From positions 682,001 through 746,000 of the forward strand of contig JAJQRF010000002.1 of assembly GCA_021228405.1 (NCBI GenBank): a stretch of 64,000 bases of DNA, given 5' to 3'. The notes under the pieces are model-generated. The model had not been told where the DNA came from. It searched no databases and worked only from the letters and a program-made list of their open reading frames with translations. The position numbers and the translations under genes were made by a program. The stretch comes from Pyrinomonadaceae bacterium (GTDB lineage: Bacteria; Acidobacteriota; Blastocatellia; Pyrinomonadales; Pyrinomonadaceae). Below, in pieces: positions 1 to 8,216 of the stretch. Within the stretch, counting starts at the first letter, position 1. Every line of letters begins with the position of its first letter.

Positions 1-86
1 AAGAAAAACTCAAAGCGCAAATGAACGCGGAAAAAGACGCGCAGCTTGTCAAAGCAAATATTCAGCAAATCGGAGGTTTGAACTAA
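1..86 (+). CDS. atpF: ATP synthase F0 subunit b, C-terminal fragment
   Basis: The window opens inside this gene; only about 27 codons remain, ending in IQQIGGLN and a TAA at 84-86. The charged, Lys/Glu/Gln-rich sequence fits the C-terminal end of the b-subunit stator stalk. The assignment rests mainly on position: atpH begins one base after the stop, as in the usual B-E-F-H-A-G-D-C order. The fragment alone is too short to identify the family. Confidence 0.75.
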   Translation, partial: EKLKAQMNAEKDAQLVKANIQQIGGLN

Positions 87-87
87 A

Positions 88-630
88 ATGAGTAACGAAA
101 CAGTTGCCCGCCGTTATGCGTCCGCGCTGGCTGATGTCGTCATCAAAAGCGGCGAAACCGAAAATGTCAGAAACGAACTGAAAACCTGGGAAGAAATGGC
201 GGAAACTAACGGCGATCTGCTCAATGCTTTTCGCAATCCGGCGATTCCGCATCTGAGCAAGGAAAAGGTTTTGGAAAGTCTGCTTGCCAAAGCAAATCCT
301 TCAAAAACGACCGCAAACTTTCTGCGTATTCTGCTTCGCAACAGCCGCTTGACCGATCTACGTGAGATAAACGAAAAATTCGCTTCGGTTCTGGAAGAAA
401 GAAGCGGTGTCGTTTCGGCAAACATCACCTCGGCTCGCGGACTTTCCGACGCGGAAAAAGCGGAACTCCAAACGAAATTGGAAAAACTGACGGGCAAAAA
501 AGTAAATTTAAATTTTGATATTAAAGAAGAAATTATCGGCGGAGTCGTCACGCGCATCGGTTCGACGGTTTACGACGGCTCGGTAAAAACGCAATTAGAG
601 AATTTAAAACAACAATTGATTGGAAATTAG
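88..630 (+). CDS. atpH: ATP synthase F1 subunit delta
   Basis: The delta subunit (OSCP homologue) joins the F1 head to the peripheral stalk at the inner membrane. The protein has 180 residues, normal for the family. It begins with the usual helical N-domain (VARRYASALADV) and ends with the beta-rich C-domain containing EEIIGGVVTRIGSTVYDGSVKTQL, the conserved GG...R(I)G...YDGSV signature. The ATG at 88 follows a GGAGG at 72-76, 11 bases upstream. The gene lies one base after atpF and should be cotranscribed with it. Its TAG stop is the first word of a heptanucleotide palindrome (629-698) that fills the gap to atpA. Confidence 0.95.
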   Translation: MSNETVARRYASALADVVIKSGETENVRNELKTWEEMAETNGDLLNAFRNPAIPHLSKEKVLESLLAKANPSKTTANFLRILLRNSRLTDLREINEKFASVLEERSGVVSANITSARGLSDAEKAELQTKLEKLTGKKVNLNFDIKEEIIGGVVTRIGSTVYDGSVKTQLENLKQQLIGN

Positions 631-698
631 TGGATAACTGATAGTGGATAACTGATAACTTTCACTATCCACTATCAGTTATCAGTTATCAACTAAAT
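629..698. repeat. Heptanucleotide inverted repeat between atpH and atpA
   Basis: The left half is built of 7-mers around GATA (GTGGATA, ACTGATA), the right half of their complements (TATCCAC, TATCAGT). Every GATA/TATC core keeps a 7-base step, and the two halves can pair into a long imperfect hairpin with a short TTTCAC loop. The repeat starts at the atpH stop and ends four bases before the atpA ATG, so atpA has no Shine-Dalgarno sequence. The same word family recurs at 49652-49798. Confidence 0.9.
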
Positions 699-701
699 TA
701 T

Positions 702-2237
702 ATGGAAGCAATTAAAGCCAACGAAATTAACGAAATTATTCGTCAACAGATTGAAAATTTTGACGCTGGAATGACCGTTGCGGAAGTCGGCACGGTTATC
801 AAAGTCGGCGACGGTATCGCGGAAATTCACGGACTCGAAAAGGTTATGGCGGGCGAATTGCTCGAATTTCCGCACGAAGTTCGCGGACTCGCGCTCAACC
901 TTGAAGAAGATAAGGTCGGATGCGTGCTTTTCGGCGATTTCCAGAAGATCAAAGAAGGCGACGAAGTTAAGCGCACCAAACGCATTATGAGCGTTCCGGT
1001 CGGCGACGCGATGATCGGTCGCGTGGTTGACGCGCTCGGAAACGCGATCGACGGAAAAGGCGACATCATTACCGACACGTTTAATCCGGTCGAGAAGATC
1101 GCGCCCGGCATTATCGACCGTCAGCCCGTTAAAGAACCGCTTCAGACCGGTTTGAAGGCAATCGACGCGATGGTTCCTATCGGTCGCGGACAGCGCGAGC
1201 TTATCATCGGCGACCGTCAGACGGGTAAAACCGCCGTCGCAATCGATACGATCATCAATCAGAAAGGCAAAGACGTTATCTGTATTTATGTGGCGATCGG
1301 TCAGAAAGCTTCGACCGTGGCTCAGGTTGTGAAAAAACTCGAAGATTACGGCGCAATGGATTACACCATCGTTGTTTCGGCGACGGCTTCCGACCCGGCG
1401 GCGATGCAGTTTTTGGCTCCGTATTCGGGCGTTGCGATCGGCGAATATTTCCGTGATAACGGTCGTCACGCATTGACCATTTACGACGATCTTTCAAAAC
1501 AAGCGGCGGCATACCGCGAAATTTCTCTGCTTCTGCGCCGTCCGCCGGGTCGTGAGGCTTACCCGGGCGACGTTTTTTATCTCCACTCAAGACTTCTCGA
1601 ACGTGCGGCGAAAATGTCGGATGCACGCGGCGGCGGTTCTTTGACCAGCTTGCCGATCATCGAAACGCAGGCGGGCGACATTTCGGCTTACATTCCGACG
1701 AACGTGATTTCGATCACCGACGGGCAGATTTTCCTTGAATCCGACCTTTTCAACTCGGGTGTTCGTCCGGCGATCAACGTCGGAAACTCGGTTTCGCGCG
1801 TCGGCGGTTCGGCTCAGATCAAAGCGATGAAGCAGGTCGCTGGAACGCTCCGTATCGACCTTGCGCAGTTCCGCGAATTGGCGGCTTTCGCGCAGTTCGG
1901 TTCGGATTTGGACAAATCGACGCAATCGCAACTCGAACGCGGTCGCCGTTTGACCGAGATTCTGAAACAAGGTCAATATCAGCCGCTCGAAGTCGAAAAA
2001 CAGGTTTTCGTGATCTGGGCAGTCTCGAACGGTTTGGCTGACGATGTAGCGGTAGAAGATGTCCGCAGTTTTGAAAACGAATTGGTTGCCTTTGTCGAAA
2101 ATTCGCATCCGGCAGTTTTGGAAACGATTCGCACGAAAAAATCGATTGACGACGATCTGAAAACTTCGATGAGAGAAGCGGTCGAAGATTTCAAAGCGAC
2201 TCGCTGGAACAACAAAGCGGTTTCGGCAGGCGTTTAG
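702..2237 (+). CDS. atpA: ATP synthase F1 subunit alpha
   Basis: This is the non-catalytic nucleotide-binding subunit of the F1 hexamer. The protein has 511 residues, standard length. The P-loop GDRQTGKT lies at residues 170-177, and the ATP synthase alpha/beta signature appears downstream as [17 protein letters not shown]. No residue looks abnormal. The ATG at 702 has no ribosome-binding site because the heptanucleotide palindrome runs to within four bases of it; translation may depend on coupling to atpH or on the hairpin. A terminator-like hairpin follows the stop at 2243-2272, and atpG comes only after an inserted methyltransferase gene. Confidence 0.98.
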   Translation: MEAIKANEINEIIRQQIENFDAGMTVAEVGTVIKVGDGIAEIHGLEKVMAGELLEFPHEVRGLALNLEEDKVGCVLFGDFQKIKEGDEVKRTKRIMSVPVGDAMIGRVVDALGNAIDGKGDIITDTFNPVEKIAPGIIDRQPVKEPLQTGLKAIDAMVPIGRGQRELIIGDRQTGKTAVAIDTIINQKGKDVICIYVAIGQKASTVAQVVKKLEDYGAMDYTIVVSATASDPAAMQFLAPYSGVAIGEYFRDNGRHALTIYDDLSKQAAAYREISLLLRRPPGREAYPGDVFYLHSRLLERAAKMSDARGGGSLTSLPIIETQAGDISAYIPTNVISITDGQIFLESDLFNSGVRPAINVGNSVSRVGGSAQIKAMKQVAGTLRIDLAQFRELAAFAQFGSDLDKSTQSQLERGRRLTEILKQGQYQPLEVEKQVFVIWAVSNGLADDVAVEDVRSFENELVAFVENSHPAVLETIRTKKSIDDDLKTSMREAVEDFKATRWNNKAVSAGV

Positions 2238-2242
2238 TTCGG

Positions 2243-2272
2243 AAAAGAGGAGAGCTTAAGTTCTCCTCTTTT
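2243..2272 (+). terminator. Terminator-like hairpin after atpA
   Basis: Arms AAAAGAGGAGAGCTT (2243-2257) and AAGTTCTCCTCTTTT (2258-2272) pair at 14 of 15 positions with no separate loop, followed by a T-rich tract. It lies inside the atp gene run, between atpA and the methyltransferase gene, so it may attenuate transcription reaching atpG. Confidence 0.65.
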
Positions 2273-2307
2273 CATCATATTTTTATTACGAGCGGTTTTT
2301 AATTTTA

Positions 2308-3087
2308 ATGTCGCAAAACGGTTTATCGGAAGAGATAGCGAAATTTCAGAATCTTTGGGAAGGCGGATATTACGAAGGCGACCCGTTGGTTCCTTTAACC
2401 AAGTCGAGTTACAGCAATTTCGGTTATATTTCGACTCTTTACGCGACATATTTGCGCTGTATCCGCCCGTATATCAACGCGGAAACGGTCGCTCTCGAAA
2501 TCGGTCCCGGGCGCGGAACGTGGACGAAAGGTTTGCTCGGCGCAAAAGAGATTTGGACGCTCGACGCGCTTTCGGCGGAACACAACAAGTTCTTTGAATA
2601 TCTGAATCATCCGAAAAACGTGAATTACATTCAGGTCGAAGATTTTGAATGTAAACAGCTTCCCGAAAATCATTTCAACTATATGTTTTCGTTCGGCTGT
2701 CTGTGTCACATTCCGTTTGAAGGCGTGAGCGAATATGCGAAAAACATTTTCGGCAAGCTTCAACCGGGCAGTAATTGTTTCTGGATGATCGCGGATAAAG
2801 ATCAATACGAGCTTTTTAAGAAGAATGCGGAAAAGCTCGACATCTGGAAACAGCTTTCGCCGAAACGGTCGAAATTGGCGGCGATCAAACCGCTTTTCGA
2901 GCTGTTTTCCAAAAAGATGATGCCGGCTTTTATGAAAGTTGACGATTTCAGCGAAGAGCAGGGCAGATGGCATCACGCGGGCACGGACAGAACCTGCGAA
3001 ATGCTCGAAAAGATCGGTTACAAGATTATCGAAAAGAATGTCGGAACGGTTCCGCGTGACCCGATCATTCATTTTATCAAACCGTAG
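2308..3087 (+). CDS. Class I SAM-dependent methyltransferase inserted in the atp operon
   Basis: A soluble protein of 259 residues. The SAM-binding glycine loop LEIGPGRGTW is at residues 63-72, followed by an acidic residue after the next strand (WTLDAL) and a later motif region around FSFGCLCHIPFEG. These features place it among class I Rossmann methyltransferases; the substrate cannot be read from the sequence. It begins 70 bases after atpA and ends 28 bases before atpG, on the same strand. No good ribosome-binding site precedes the ATG. A methyltransferase at this place in an atp operon is unusual. It could modify an ATP synthase subunit or be an unrelated passenger; nothing here decides that. 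Confidence 0.85.
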   Translation: MSQNGLSEEIAKFQNLWEGGYYEGDPLVPLTKSSYSNFGYISTLYATYLRCIRPYINAETVALEIGPGRGTWTKGLLGAKEIWTLDALSAEHNKFFEYLNHPKNVNYIQVEDFECKQLPENHFNYMFSFGCLCHIPFEGVSEYAKNIFGKLQPGSNCFWMIADKDQYELFKKNAEKLDIWKQLSPKRSKLAAIKPLFELFSKKMMPAFMKVDDFSEEQGRWHHAGTDRTCEMLEKIGYKIIEKNVGTVPRDPIIHFIKP

Positions 3088-3115
3088 TTTTAAGACAGAA
3101 TTATTTAATAATTTT

Positions 3116-3991
3116 ATGGCTAGTTTACTGGATATGCGCCGACGCATTAAGTCGGTCAAAAACACACAGCAGATCACCAAAGCGATGAAAATGGTCGCGG
3201 CGGCGAAACTCAAACGCGCCCAGGATCGCGTCACGGCGGCGCGTCCGTTTGCGCAGAAAATGAGCGATATTCTCGGCAGTTTGAGTGCCAAGATCGGCGA
3301 CGAATTTTCGCATCCGTTGCTCGACGAACGCGGTGACGAACGTTATTTGATCGTCCACGTCAGCGCAGATAAAGGTTTATGCGGCGGTTTTAATACGAAC
3401 ATCAATAAAGTCGCGCAAAACTTCATCATCGAAAATCAAAGCAAAGAGATCGAGATGATCGCGGTCGGCAGAAAAGGACGCGATTTCTTCAAACGCCGAG
3501 GCGCAAATATCACCGAAGAATATGTCGGCTTGACCAATTCGGGCAGTGCAAATTTTGCGGACGCTTCGGAAATTGCGAAAAATCTGATTAAAACTTTTAC
3601 GGAAAACGAAAATATCGACAAGGTTTTCCTCGTTTATACCGAATTCAAAACGGTTCTTTCGCAGAAGCCGATCATCGAACAGCTTTTGCCGATTCCGCGC
3701 ACTGTCACGGAAGAAGATACGACCGCGACGGCACAGGCTGAATATATTTACGAGCAGACACCTGCCGAGATTTTCGGAAAGCTTTTGCCGAAACAGGTCG
3801 AAACACAGGTTTACAAAGCAATGCTCGAATCGGTTGCTTCCGAGCAAGGTTCGCGGATGACGGCAATGGACAGCGCATCGAAAAACGCGGGCGAGCTGAT
3901 CGACTCGCTGACCTTGAATATGAACCGTATTCGCCAAGCCGCGATTACGAAAGAAATCATCGAAGTCGTTTCCGGCGCGGCGGCGTTGTAA
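3116..3991 (+). CDS. atpG: ATP synthase F1 subunit gamma
   Basis: The gamma subunit is the central rotor shaft of F1. The start is the ATG at 3116: from there the protein reads MASLLDMRRRIKSVKNTQQI, the usual gamma N-terminus, whereas the open frame upstream overlaps the methyltransferase gene. The 291-residue protein ends with the conserved C-terminal helix (NAGELIDSLTLNMNRIRQAAITKEI). GLCGGFN and the paired N- and C-terminal helices of the coiled coil are present. No ribosome-binding site is obvious. A strong terminator follows, and atpD and atpC are not downstream, so the F1 genes are split between at least two loci. Confidence 0.97.
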   Translation: MASLLDMRRRIKSVKNTQQITKAMKMVAAAKLKRAQDRVTAARPFAQKMSDILGSLSAKIGDEFSHPLLDERGDERYLIVHVSADKGLCGGFNTNINKVAQNFIIENQSKEIEMIAVGRKGRDFFKRRGANITEEYVGLTNSGSANFADASEIAKNLIKTFTENENIDKVFLVYTEFKTVLSQKPIIEQLLPIPRTVTEEDTTATAQAEYIYEQTPAEIFGKLLPKQVETQVYKAMLESVASEQGSRMTAMDSASKNAGELIDSLTLNMNRIRQAAITKEIIEVVSGAAAL

Positions 3992-4017
3992 AATAAACTC
4001 TTTAATTCATTCATTTC

Positions 4018-4052
4018 AAAAGACACGATTTGCAAATCGTGTCTTTTCTTTT
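4018..4052 (+). terminator. Intrinsic terminator after atpG
   Basis: Perfect 14-bp stem (4018-4031 with 4034-4047), a two-base loop, then CTTTTCTTTTT. It closes the atp transcription unit. Confidence 0.9.
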
Positions 4053-4095
4053 TAAATAATTTTCCCGAAACGCTTTAATTTATTGCCGAAAATCA

Positions 4096-4124
4096 TTGAC
4101 ACACGGCACAGACAAGCGTAATGT
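4096..4124 (+). promoter_or_regulatory. Predicted sigma-70 promoter for the CHRD/FG-GAP gene
   Basis: TTGACA at 4096-4101, a 17-base spacer, and TAATGT at 4119-4124. It lies about 100 bases upstream of the next gene, after the atpG terminator. The match to the housekeeping consensus is close. Confidence 0.6.
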
Positions 4125-4226
4125 CGAATAATCTAATAATAAAAATTAAGTTTGAGTGCAGTTTCTTTAGATCAAACTTACATTGGGTCAACAGCTTAGA
4201 ATTACTTTTAGGAGGGAAAAGTGAAA

Positions 4227-5600
4227 ATGTCTTTGCGGAGTTTTTTTTACGTAGCGATCCTTGTCTTTGCTTTTTCGTCTGCCGCGAGAGCGGAAACTTT
4301 TTATGCGTATTTGAGCGGCGCACAGGAAGTTCCGGCGGTTTCGACGACGGCGACAGGATATGCGAGGGTAGTGTTGAATGAATCGGCAGGCACGATCTCG
4401 TTCACGGTTGTTTTCAGCGGATTGTCGAGCAATCAGGTTGCCTCGCACATCCACGCGCCGGCATCAATCGGTGCCAACACGGGCGTTGCCATTAATTTCG
4501 GCGCGGTCGGCGGCACTTCCGGCACGATCACGGGCACTGCCGCGATCACCCCGACGCAGATCGCCCAGCTTCGGGCGCATCAGGGGTATGTTAATGTTCA
4601 TTCGGCAAATTTTTCGGGCGGGGAGATTCGCGGGCAGTTAGGCACGCGCCGACCTGTCGATTTCGACGGCGACGGTAAAAGCGATCTCAGCGTTCTGCGT
4701 TTTCCGTCGGTCACACCGCCGGGAACAGCACAGATAACTTATTTAAATCTGAACAGCACGAGCGGTTTTCAGTCTGCCCCGTGGGGCGATGCAAACACGG
4801 ATTTTCCGGTTCCGGGCGATTACGACAATGACGGGAAGGACGATCTCGCGCTTTACCGCGCAGGCGCAACGGTGGGAGCGCAGAGTCTTTATCTGATTCT
4901 GCAAAGCTCGAACAACACGGCGCAGTTCGTTCCGTGGGGGCTTAACGGCGATCAGGCGGTCAACCGCGATTACGACGGCGACGGCATCACCGATATTGCC
5001 GTCTTCAGAAAGGGCGCGTCCTCCGGAGCTCAGGCTTTCTGGTATATCCGGCAAAGTTCCAACGGTGCGTTCAGGTCTGTTCCGTTCGGCACGACGGGTG
5101 TCGGCACGACAAGCGGCGACACACCCGTTCCGGGCGATTATGACGGCGACGGAAAGTTCGACGTGGCGGTTTACCGTTTCGGCGGACTTGCTCCGAATAA
5201 TTCGTTCATCGTTCTGCGAAGCTCGGACAGTGCTCTGGCAGTTGCGCAATGGGGTAATTTTACGACCGATTACGTGCTTCCGGGCGATTATGACGGCGAC
5301 GGAAAATATGACTACGCCGTTGCCCGCACGGGCGCGACGGGAACAGTGCCGATGACCTGGTTCATTCTGCAAAGTTCCAACAGTCAATTGCGCTCGCTTC
5401 AATTCGGCTTGTCTTCGGATATTCCGGCGCAGGGCGATTACGACGGCGATGCGCGAACCGACGTTGCCGTTTACAGAGCCGGTGCAAACACGTCATCGCC
5501 GAGCACTTTCTGGGTTTTCAGAAGTTTTGACAACACAATTTTGGGAACCAATTGGGGACTTGGCGGAGATTTTGCCGTCAATACCTTTGACACACGATGA
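4227..5600 (+). CDS. Exported CHRD-domain protein with FG-GAP/VCBS repeats
   Basis: A secreted protein of about 457 residues. The signal peptide has a hydrophobic core and an ARA cleavage site near residue 22. It is followed by a CHRD domain (about 23-140, AYLSGAQEVPAVSTTATG ... HIHAP ... GYVNVHSANFSGGEIRGQL). Six or so FG-GAP-type repeats follow, each with a DYDGDGK-type calcium-binding loop and a DIAVYR-type strand, predicting a propeller. A GGAGGG at 4211-4216 is well spaced from the ATG at 4227; a GTG at 4221 is in frame but too close. It shares its repeat type with four other proteins in this window. The function is unknown; adhesion or matrix binding is only a guess. Confidence 0.85.
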   Translation: MSLRSFFYVAILVFAFSSAARAETFYAYLSGAQEVPAVSTTATGYARVVLNESAGTISFTVVFSGLSSNQVASHIHAPASIGANTGVAINFGAVGGTSGTITGTAAITPTQIAQLRAHQGYVNVHSANFSGGEIRGQLGTRRPVDFDGDGKSDLSVLRFPSVTPPGTAQITYLNLNSTSGFQSAPWGDANTDFPVPGDYDNDGKDDLALYRAGATVGAQSLYLILQSSNNTAQFVPWGLNGDQAVNRDYDGDGITDIAVFRKGASSGAQAFWYIRQSSNGAFRSVPFGTTGVGTTSGDTPVPGDYDGDGKFDVAVYRFGGLAPNNSFIVLRSSDSALAVAQWGNFTTDYVLPGDYDGDGKYDYAVARTGATGTVPMTWFILQSSNSQLRSLQFGLSSDIPAQGDYDGDARTDVAVYRAGANTSSPSTFWVFRSFDNTILGTNWGLGGDFAVNTFDTR

Positions 5601-5603
5601 TTT

Positions 5604-5670
5604 GATTTTGGATTTTGGATTGAATTGAAAATCTAACAATTTGGAATCTGAATTTGGAATCTGGAATTCG
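5604..5670. repeat. Heptanucleotide word repeat (GATTTTG and GAATCTG families)
   Basis: Directly after the preceding stop codon, the DNA reads GATTTTG, GATTTTG, GATTGAA and, from 5644, GAATCTG, AATTTG, GAATCTG, GAATTCG. Most units step by 7 bases, with one 6-base unit. It is not a clean palindrome. Related words recur inside a coding sequence at 14348-14382 and at 22919-22953. Confidence 0.75.
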
Positions 5671-5672
5671 CC

Positions 5673-5728
5673 GCAAGCAAAGATATTTGAAATAAAAACT
5701 ATTTTCATATATTCTTTGCTTGCTTTTT
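5673..5728 (+). terminator. Intrinsic terminator
   Basis: GCAAGCAAAGA (5673-5683) pairs with TCTTTGCTTGC (5713-5723) across an AT-rich loop, followed by TTTTT. It ends the CHRD/FG-GAP gene. Confidence 0.75.
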
Positions 5729-5759
5729 CGATCTACAAATAAAACTTGGAGGAAACTTT

Positions 5760-6014
5760 ATGGTATTAGGTGTTGGTGGATTATTGATGTTAATTTCTAT
5801 CGTTTGGTTTATTGTTCTGAGCTTTCAGCTCGGCGGAAGCACGGGGGAAAAGGTCATCTGGGCAATTGTCAACTTTTTGTTTCAGCCGATCGCGGGAATA
5901 ATTTTCTTTTTCGTGAAAAAAGCCGGATTGGTTCCGATGATCTTAGGGATTATCGGGGTGGTTTTCTACGGCTACGGAATGTTTACATCTTTAGGGGACG
6001 TGTTGCCCAGATAA
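5760..6014 (+). CDS. Small integral membrane protein
   Basis: An 84-residue hydrophobic protein with an N-terminal membrane helix (about 1-24) and one or two more between residues 33 and 78, joined by short charged loops. It carries no motif I can assign. The ATG is well supported by GGAGG about 8 bases upstream. It stands six bases before the VanZ-like gene and probably shares its transcript. It may be a subunit or assembly partner of that protein, but only adjacency suggests this. Confidence 0.75.
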   Translation: MVLGVGGLLMLISIVWFIVLSFQLGGSTGEKVIWAIVNFLFQPIAGIIFFFVKKAGLVPMILGIIGVVFYGYGMFTSLGDVLPR

Positions 6015-6020
6015 TTTTTG

Positions 6021-6485
6021 ATGACTGTTTTGGAAAAGTCGAAATGGCGCGGACGCATTTTACGTTACGCGCCTTTAATTTTGTGGGCGGGCGCGGTTTT
6101 TCTGGCTTCTTCGACAACGGGTTCGATGTCGAACACCTCGCGCATCATTCGCCCTTTGCTCGAATGGCTGTTCCCGCACACGCCCGAAGACGTGCTCACC
6201 GTTTACCACGGCTATATACGCAAATTCGCGCATTTCTTTGAATATGCCGTTCTCGCCTTTCTTGCTTCACGCGCTTTTCGGGGTTCGTCGGTCGGTTTAT
6301 TGCAAAGATTCTGGACGGTTCTCGCTTTCTTCGTCGTGCTGACGATCGCCTCGATCGACGAATACAATCAAAGCTTCAACCCGGCGCGAACAGGCTCGGT
6401 CTATGACATCTTGCTCGACTGTGCAGGCGGTTTGGCGATGATTCTGTCGATTTTGATATACAAAAATAAAACAGCAAAGAAATAA
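6021..6485 (+). CDS. VanZ-like family membrane protein
   Basis: 154 residues with three to four membrane helices. It carries the VanZ-family pattern: R-K-x-A-H-F-F-E-Y in a helix, then IDEYNQSFNPARTGSVYDILLD, matching the DE(x)xQ(x)F...R(x)(x)S...D signature. VanZ proteins are named for low-level teicoplanin resistance, but most family members have no known activity. The ATG at 6021 is preferred to a TTG at 6018. A 21-bp repeat array starts two bases after its stop codon. Confidence 0.85.
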   Translation: MTVLEKSKWRGRILRYAPLILWAGAVFLASSTTGSMSNTSRIIRPLLEWLFPHTPEDVLTVYHGYIRKFAHFFEYAVLAFLASRAFRGSSVGLLQRFWTVLAFFVVLTIASIDEYNQSFNPARTGSVYDILLDCAGGLAMILSILIYKNKTAKK

Positions 6486-6487
6486 AG

Positions 6488-6865
6488 GTTAAATCGCAAC
6501 TCAAAGCAGTAAAAAGCCGGCTTGAAGAGGCGGAAAGCCTACTCAAAAGGGTTGAAACGCAACTTGAAGAGGTTGAAACGTAACTCGAAGGCGTTGAAAG
6601 ATAACTTGAAGAGGTTGGAACGTAACTCGAAGGCGTTGAAAGATAACTTGAAGGGGTTGAAACGTAACTCGAAGGTGTTGAAAGATAACTTGAAGGGGTT
6701 GGAACGTATCCCGAACCCGTTGGAACGCATCCCGAAACAGTTGAAAGCAATCCGCTAGGCGTTGGAATCGATCCGCTAACAGTTAAATTGCATCCGCTAG
6801 GCGTTGAAACGTTTCCGCTACCCGTTGGAAGGCATCCGTTACCCCTTGAAATGTTTCCGCCCGAA
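6488..6865. repeat. Degenerate 21-bp tandem array A
   Basis: About 18 units of 21 bp. The GTTGAAA-type start recurs at 6551, 6572, 6593, 6614 and every 21 bases to 6845 without one indel; weaker units at 6488, 6509 and 6530 keep the phase. A typical unit is GTTGAAACGTAACTCGAAGG plus one base. GAA triplets fall about every 10-11 bases. It starts two bases after the VanZ stop. Reading frames through it are open on both strands for part of its length only. The remaining gap to 7000 holds nothing else I recognise apart from a ribosome-binding site near the next start. Confidence 0.95.
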
Positions 6866-7000
6866 GATGCACAAGTAATTAAGGCAAAAAGATCGATTGG
6901 AGTTTGTCACAAATACAAATCATTGGCTGAAAACTTCCATTTATCGAAACTTTATGCGATATTTTATCGTTAGGAATACCTAGAAAGGAGACTAAACAAA

Positions 7001-8158
7001 ATGAGTTTTTTCGACAAAGTAAAAGAAGCGGCATTTAATCAGTTTATCGAGGTCATCGAGTGGCTCGACAACTCGGGCGACACGATTCTCTACCGCTTTC
7101 CGGTTTACCAACAGGAAATTAAAAACGGTGCACAACTTATCGTGCGCGAATCGCAAGCGGCGGTTTTCGTCTTTGAAGGACAGGTTGCCGACGTTTTCAC
7201 GCCCGGTCGCTACACGATCGACGGCGGAAATACGCCGATTCTTTCAAAGCTCGGCGCGTGGAAATACGGTTTCAATTCGCCGATGAAATCGGAAGTTTAT
7301 TTCGTCAATACGAAACAATTTACCGATATGAAATGGGGAACTTCCAACCCGATTATGCTCCGCGACGCTGATTTCGGCATCGTTCGCCTGCGCGCTTTCG
7401 GCGCATACAGTCTGCGCGTTGCCGATCCTGCAATGTTCATCAAGGAAGTCGCAGGAACGAACGCCCATTTCCAAACCGAAGACATTGACGAACAACTCAA
7501 ACGCGGCATCGTCACCGAATTTTCCGACGCGATCGGCGAAATGAAAATTCCCGCGCTCGATCTCGCCGCCCAATACAAGGAATTAGGCGAAGCGATCCGC
7601 GCCAAGATCAACGAAGATTTCAGCACTTACGGTTTACAGGTCACGAAATTCTACGTCGAAAACATTTCACTTCCGCCCGAAGTCGAAGCCGCAATGGACA
7701 AACGCGCTTCGATGGGTGCACTCGGAAACGTGGACAACTATATGAAGTTCCAAGCCGCTGACGCGCTTCGCGATGCCGCTCAAAACGAAGGCGGCGGCGC
7801 AGGTTTAGGCGCAGGTTTAGGCGCAGGTTTCGCGGTCGGCAACCAGATGGCAAACGCTTTCGGCGGAATGCAGGGCGGTCAGGGACAGCAGGGCGGCGGA
7901 CAGCAGACACAAACCGTTCCGTGTCCGTCTTGCGGAAAACAAAACGCCGTCGGTACAAAATTCTGCGGCGATTGCGGAAGCAAGATGGAAGTTGCCAAAG
8001 TTCCCTGCGTAAAATGCGGCGCGGAACTGCGTGAAGGCGCAAAGTTCTGTTCGGAATGCGGTTCCTCGCAGGAAAAACAAAAATGCGCCAACTGCCAAGC
8101 CGAACTCAATCCCGGTGCAAAATTCTGCAACGAATGCGGCACGAAGGTTGAAAGTTAA
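7001..8158 (+). CDS. SPFH/Band-7 domain protein with C-terminal zinc ribbons
   Basis: A cytoplasmic 385-residue protein without signal peptide or membrane helix. Residues about 20-245 form an SPFH (stomatin/prohibitin/flotillin) domain of the bacterial virion-core-protein-like or YdjI type (VPxPGRYTIDGGNTP-like start, later YGLQVTKFYVENISLPPEVEAAMDKR). A Gly-rich linker leads into three zinc-ribbon units from about residue 307 (CPSC...CGDC, CVKC...CSEC, CANC...CNEC). Homologues probably form scaffold or membrane-associated assemblies; B. subtilis YdjI is of this type, from memory. AAAGGAG precedes the ATG. It sits alone between the 21-bp array and a bidirectional terminator. Confidence 0.88.
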   Translation: MSFFDKVKEAAFNQFIEVIEWLDNSGDTILYRFPVYQQEIKNGAQLIVRESQAAVFVFEGQVADVFTPGRYTIDGGNTPILSKLGAWKYGFNSPMKSEVYFVNTKQFTDMKWGTSNPIMLRDADFGIVRLRAFGAYSLRVADPAMFIKEVAGTNAHFQTEDIDEQLKRGIVTEFSDAIGEMKIPALDLAAQYKELGEAIRAKINEDFSTYGLQVTKFYVENISLPPEVEAAMDKRASMGALGNVDNYMKFQAADALRDAAQNEGGGAGLGAGLGAGFAVGNQMANAFGGMQGGQGQQGGGQQTQTVPCPSCGKQNAVGTKFCGDCGSKMEVAKVPCVKCGAELREGAKFCSECGSSQEKQKCANCQAELNPGAKFCNECGTKVES

Positions 8159-8182
8159 AACATTTGAATCTAAGGTGTAGAG

Positions 8183-8216
8183 AGATGCGGATCGTTAACG
8201 ATTCGCATCTTTTTTA
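8183..8216. terminator. Bidirectional terminator
   Basis: AGATGCGGATCGTT (8183-8196) pairs with AACGATTCGCATCT (8197-8210) with one mismatch; T-run on the plus side. It separates the SPFH gene from the convergent DUF4440-like pseudogene. Confidence 0.8.

Noticed and set aside
693-1469. Long open frame antisense to atpA
   Set aside because: The plus strand encodes a textbook alpha subunit; the antisense frame results from codon bias.
2395-3291. 298-codon antisense frame over the methyltransferase and atpG
   Set aside because: Both sense genes have family motifs; the antisense product has none.
6376-6758. Open frames on both strands through array A, giving heptapeptide repeats
   Set aside because: Any 21-base repeat lacking a stop in one unit stays open; the frames do not span the array and lack ribosome-binding sites. 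The same holds for the frames in arrays B and C.
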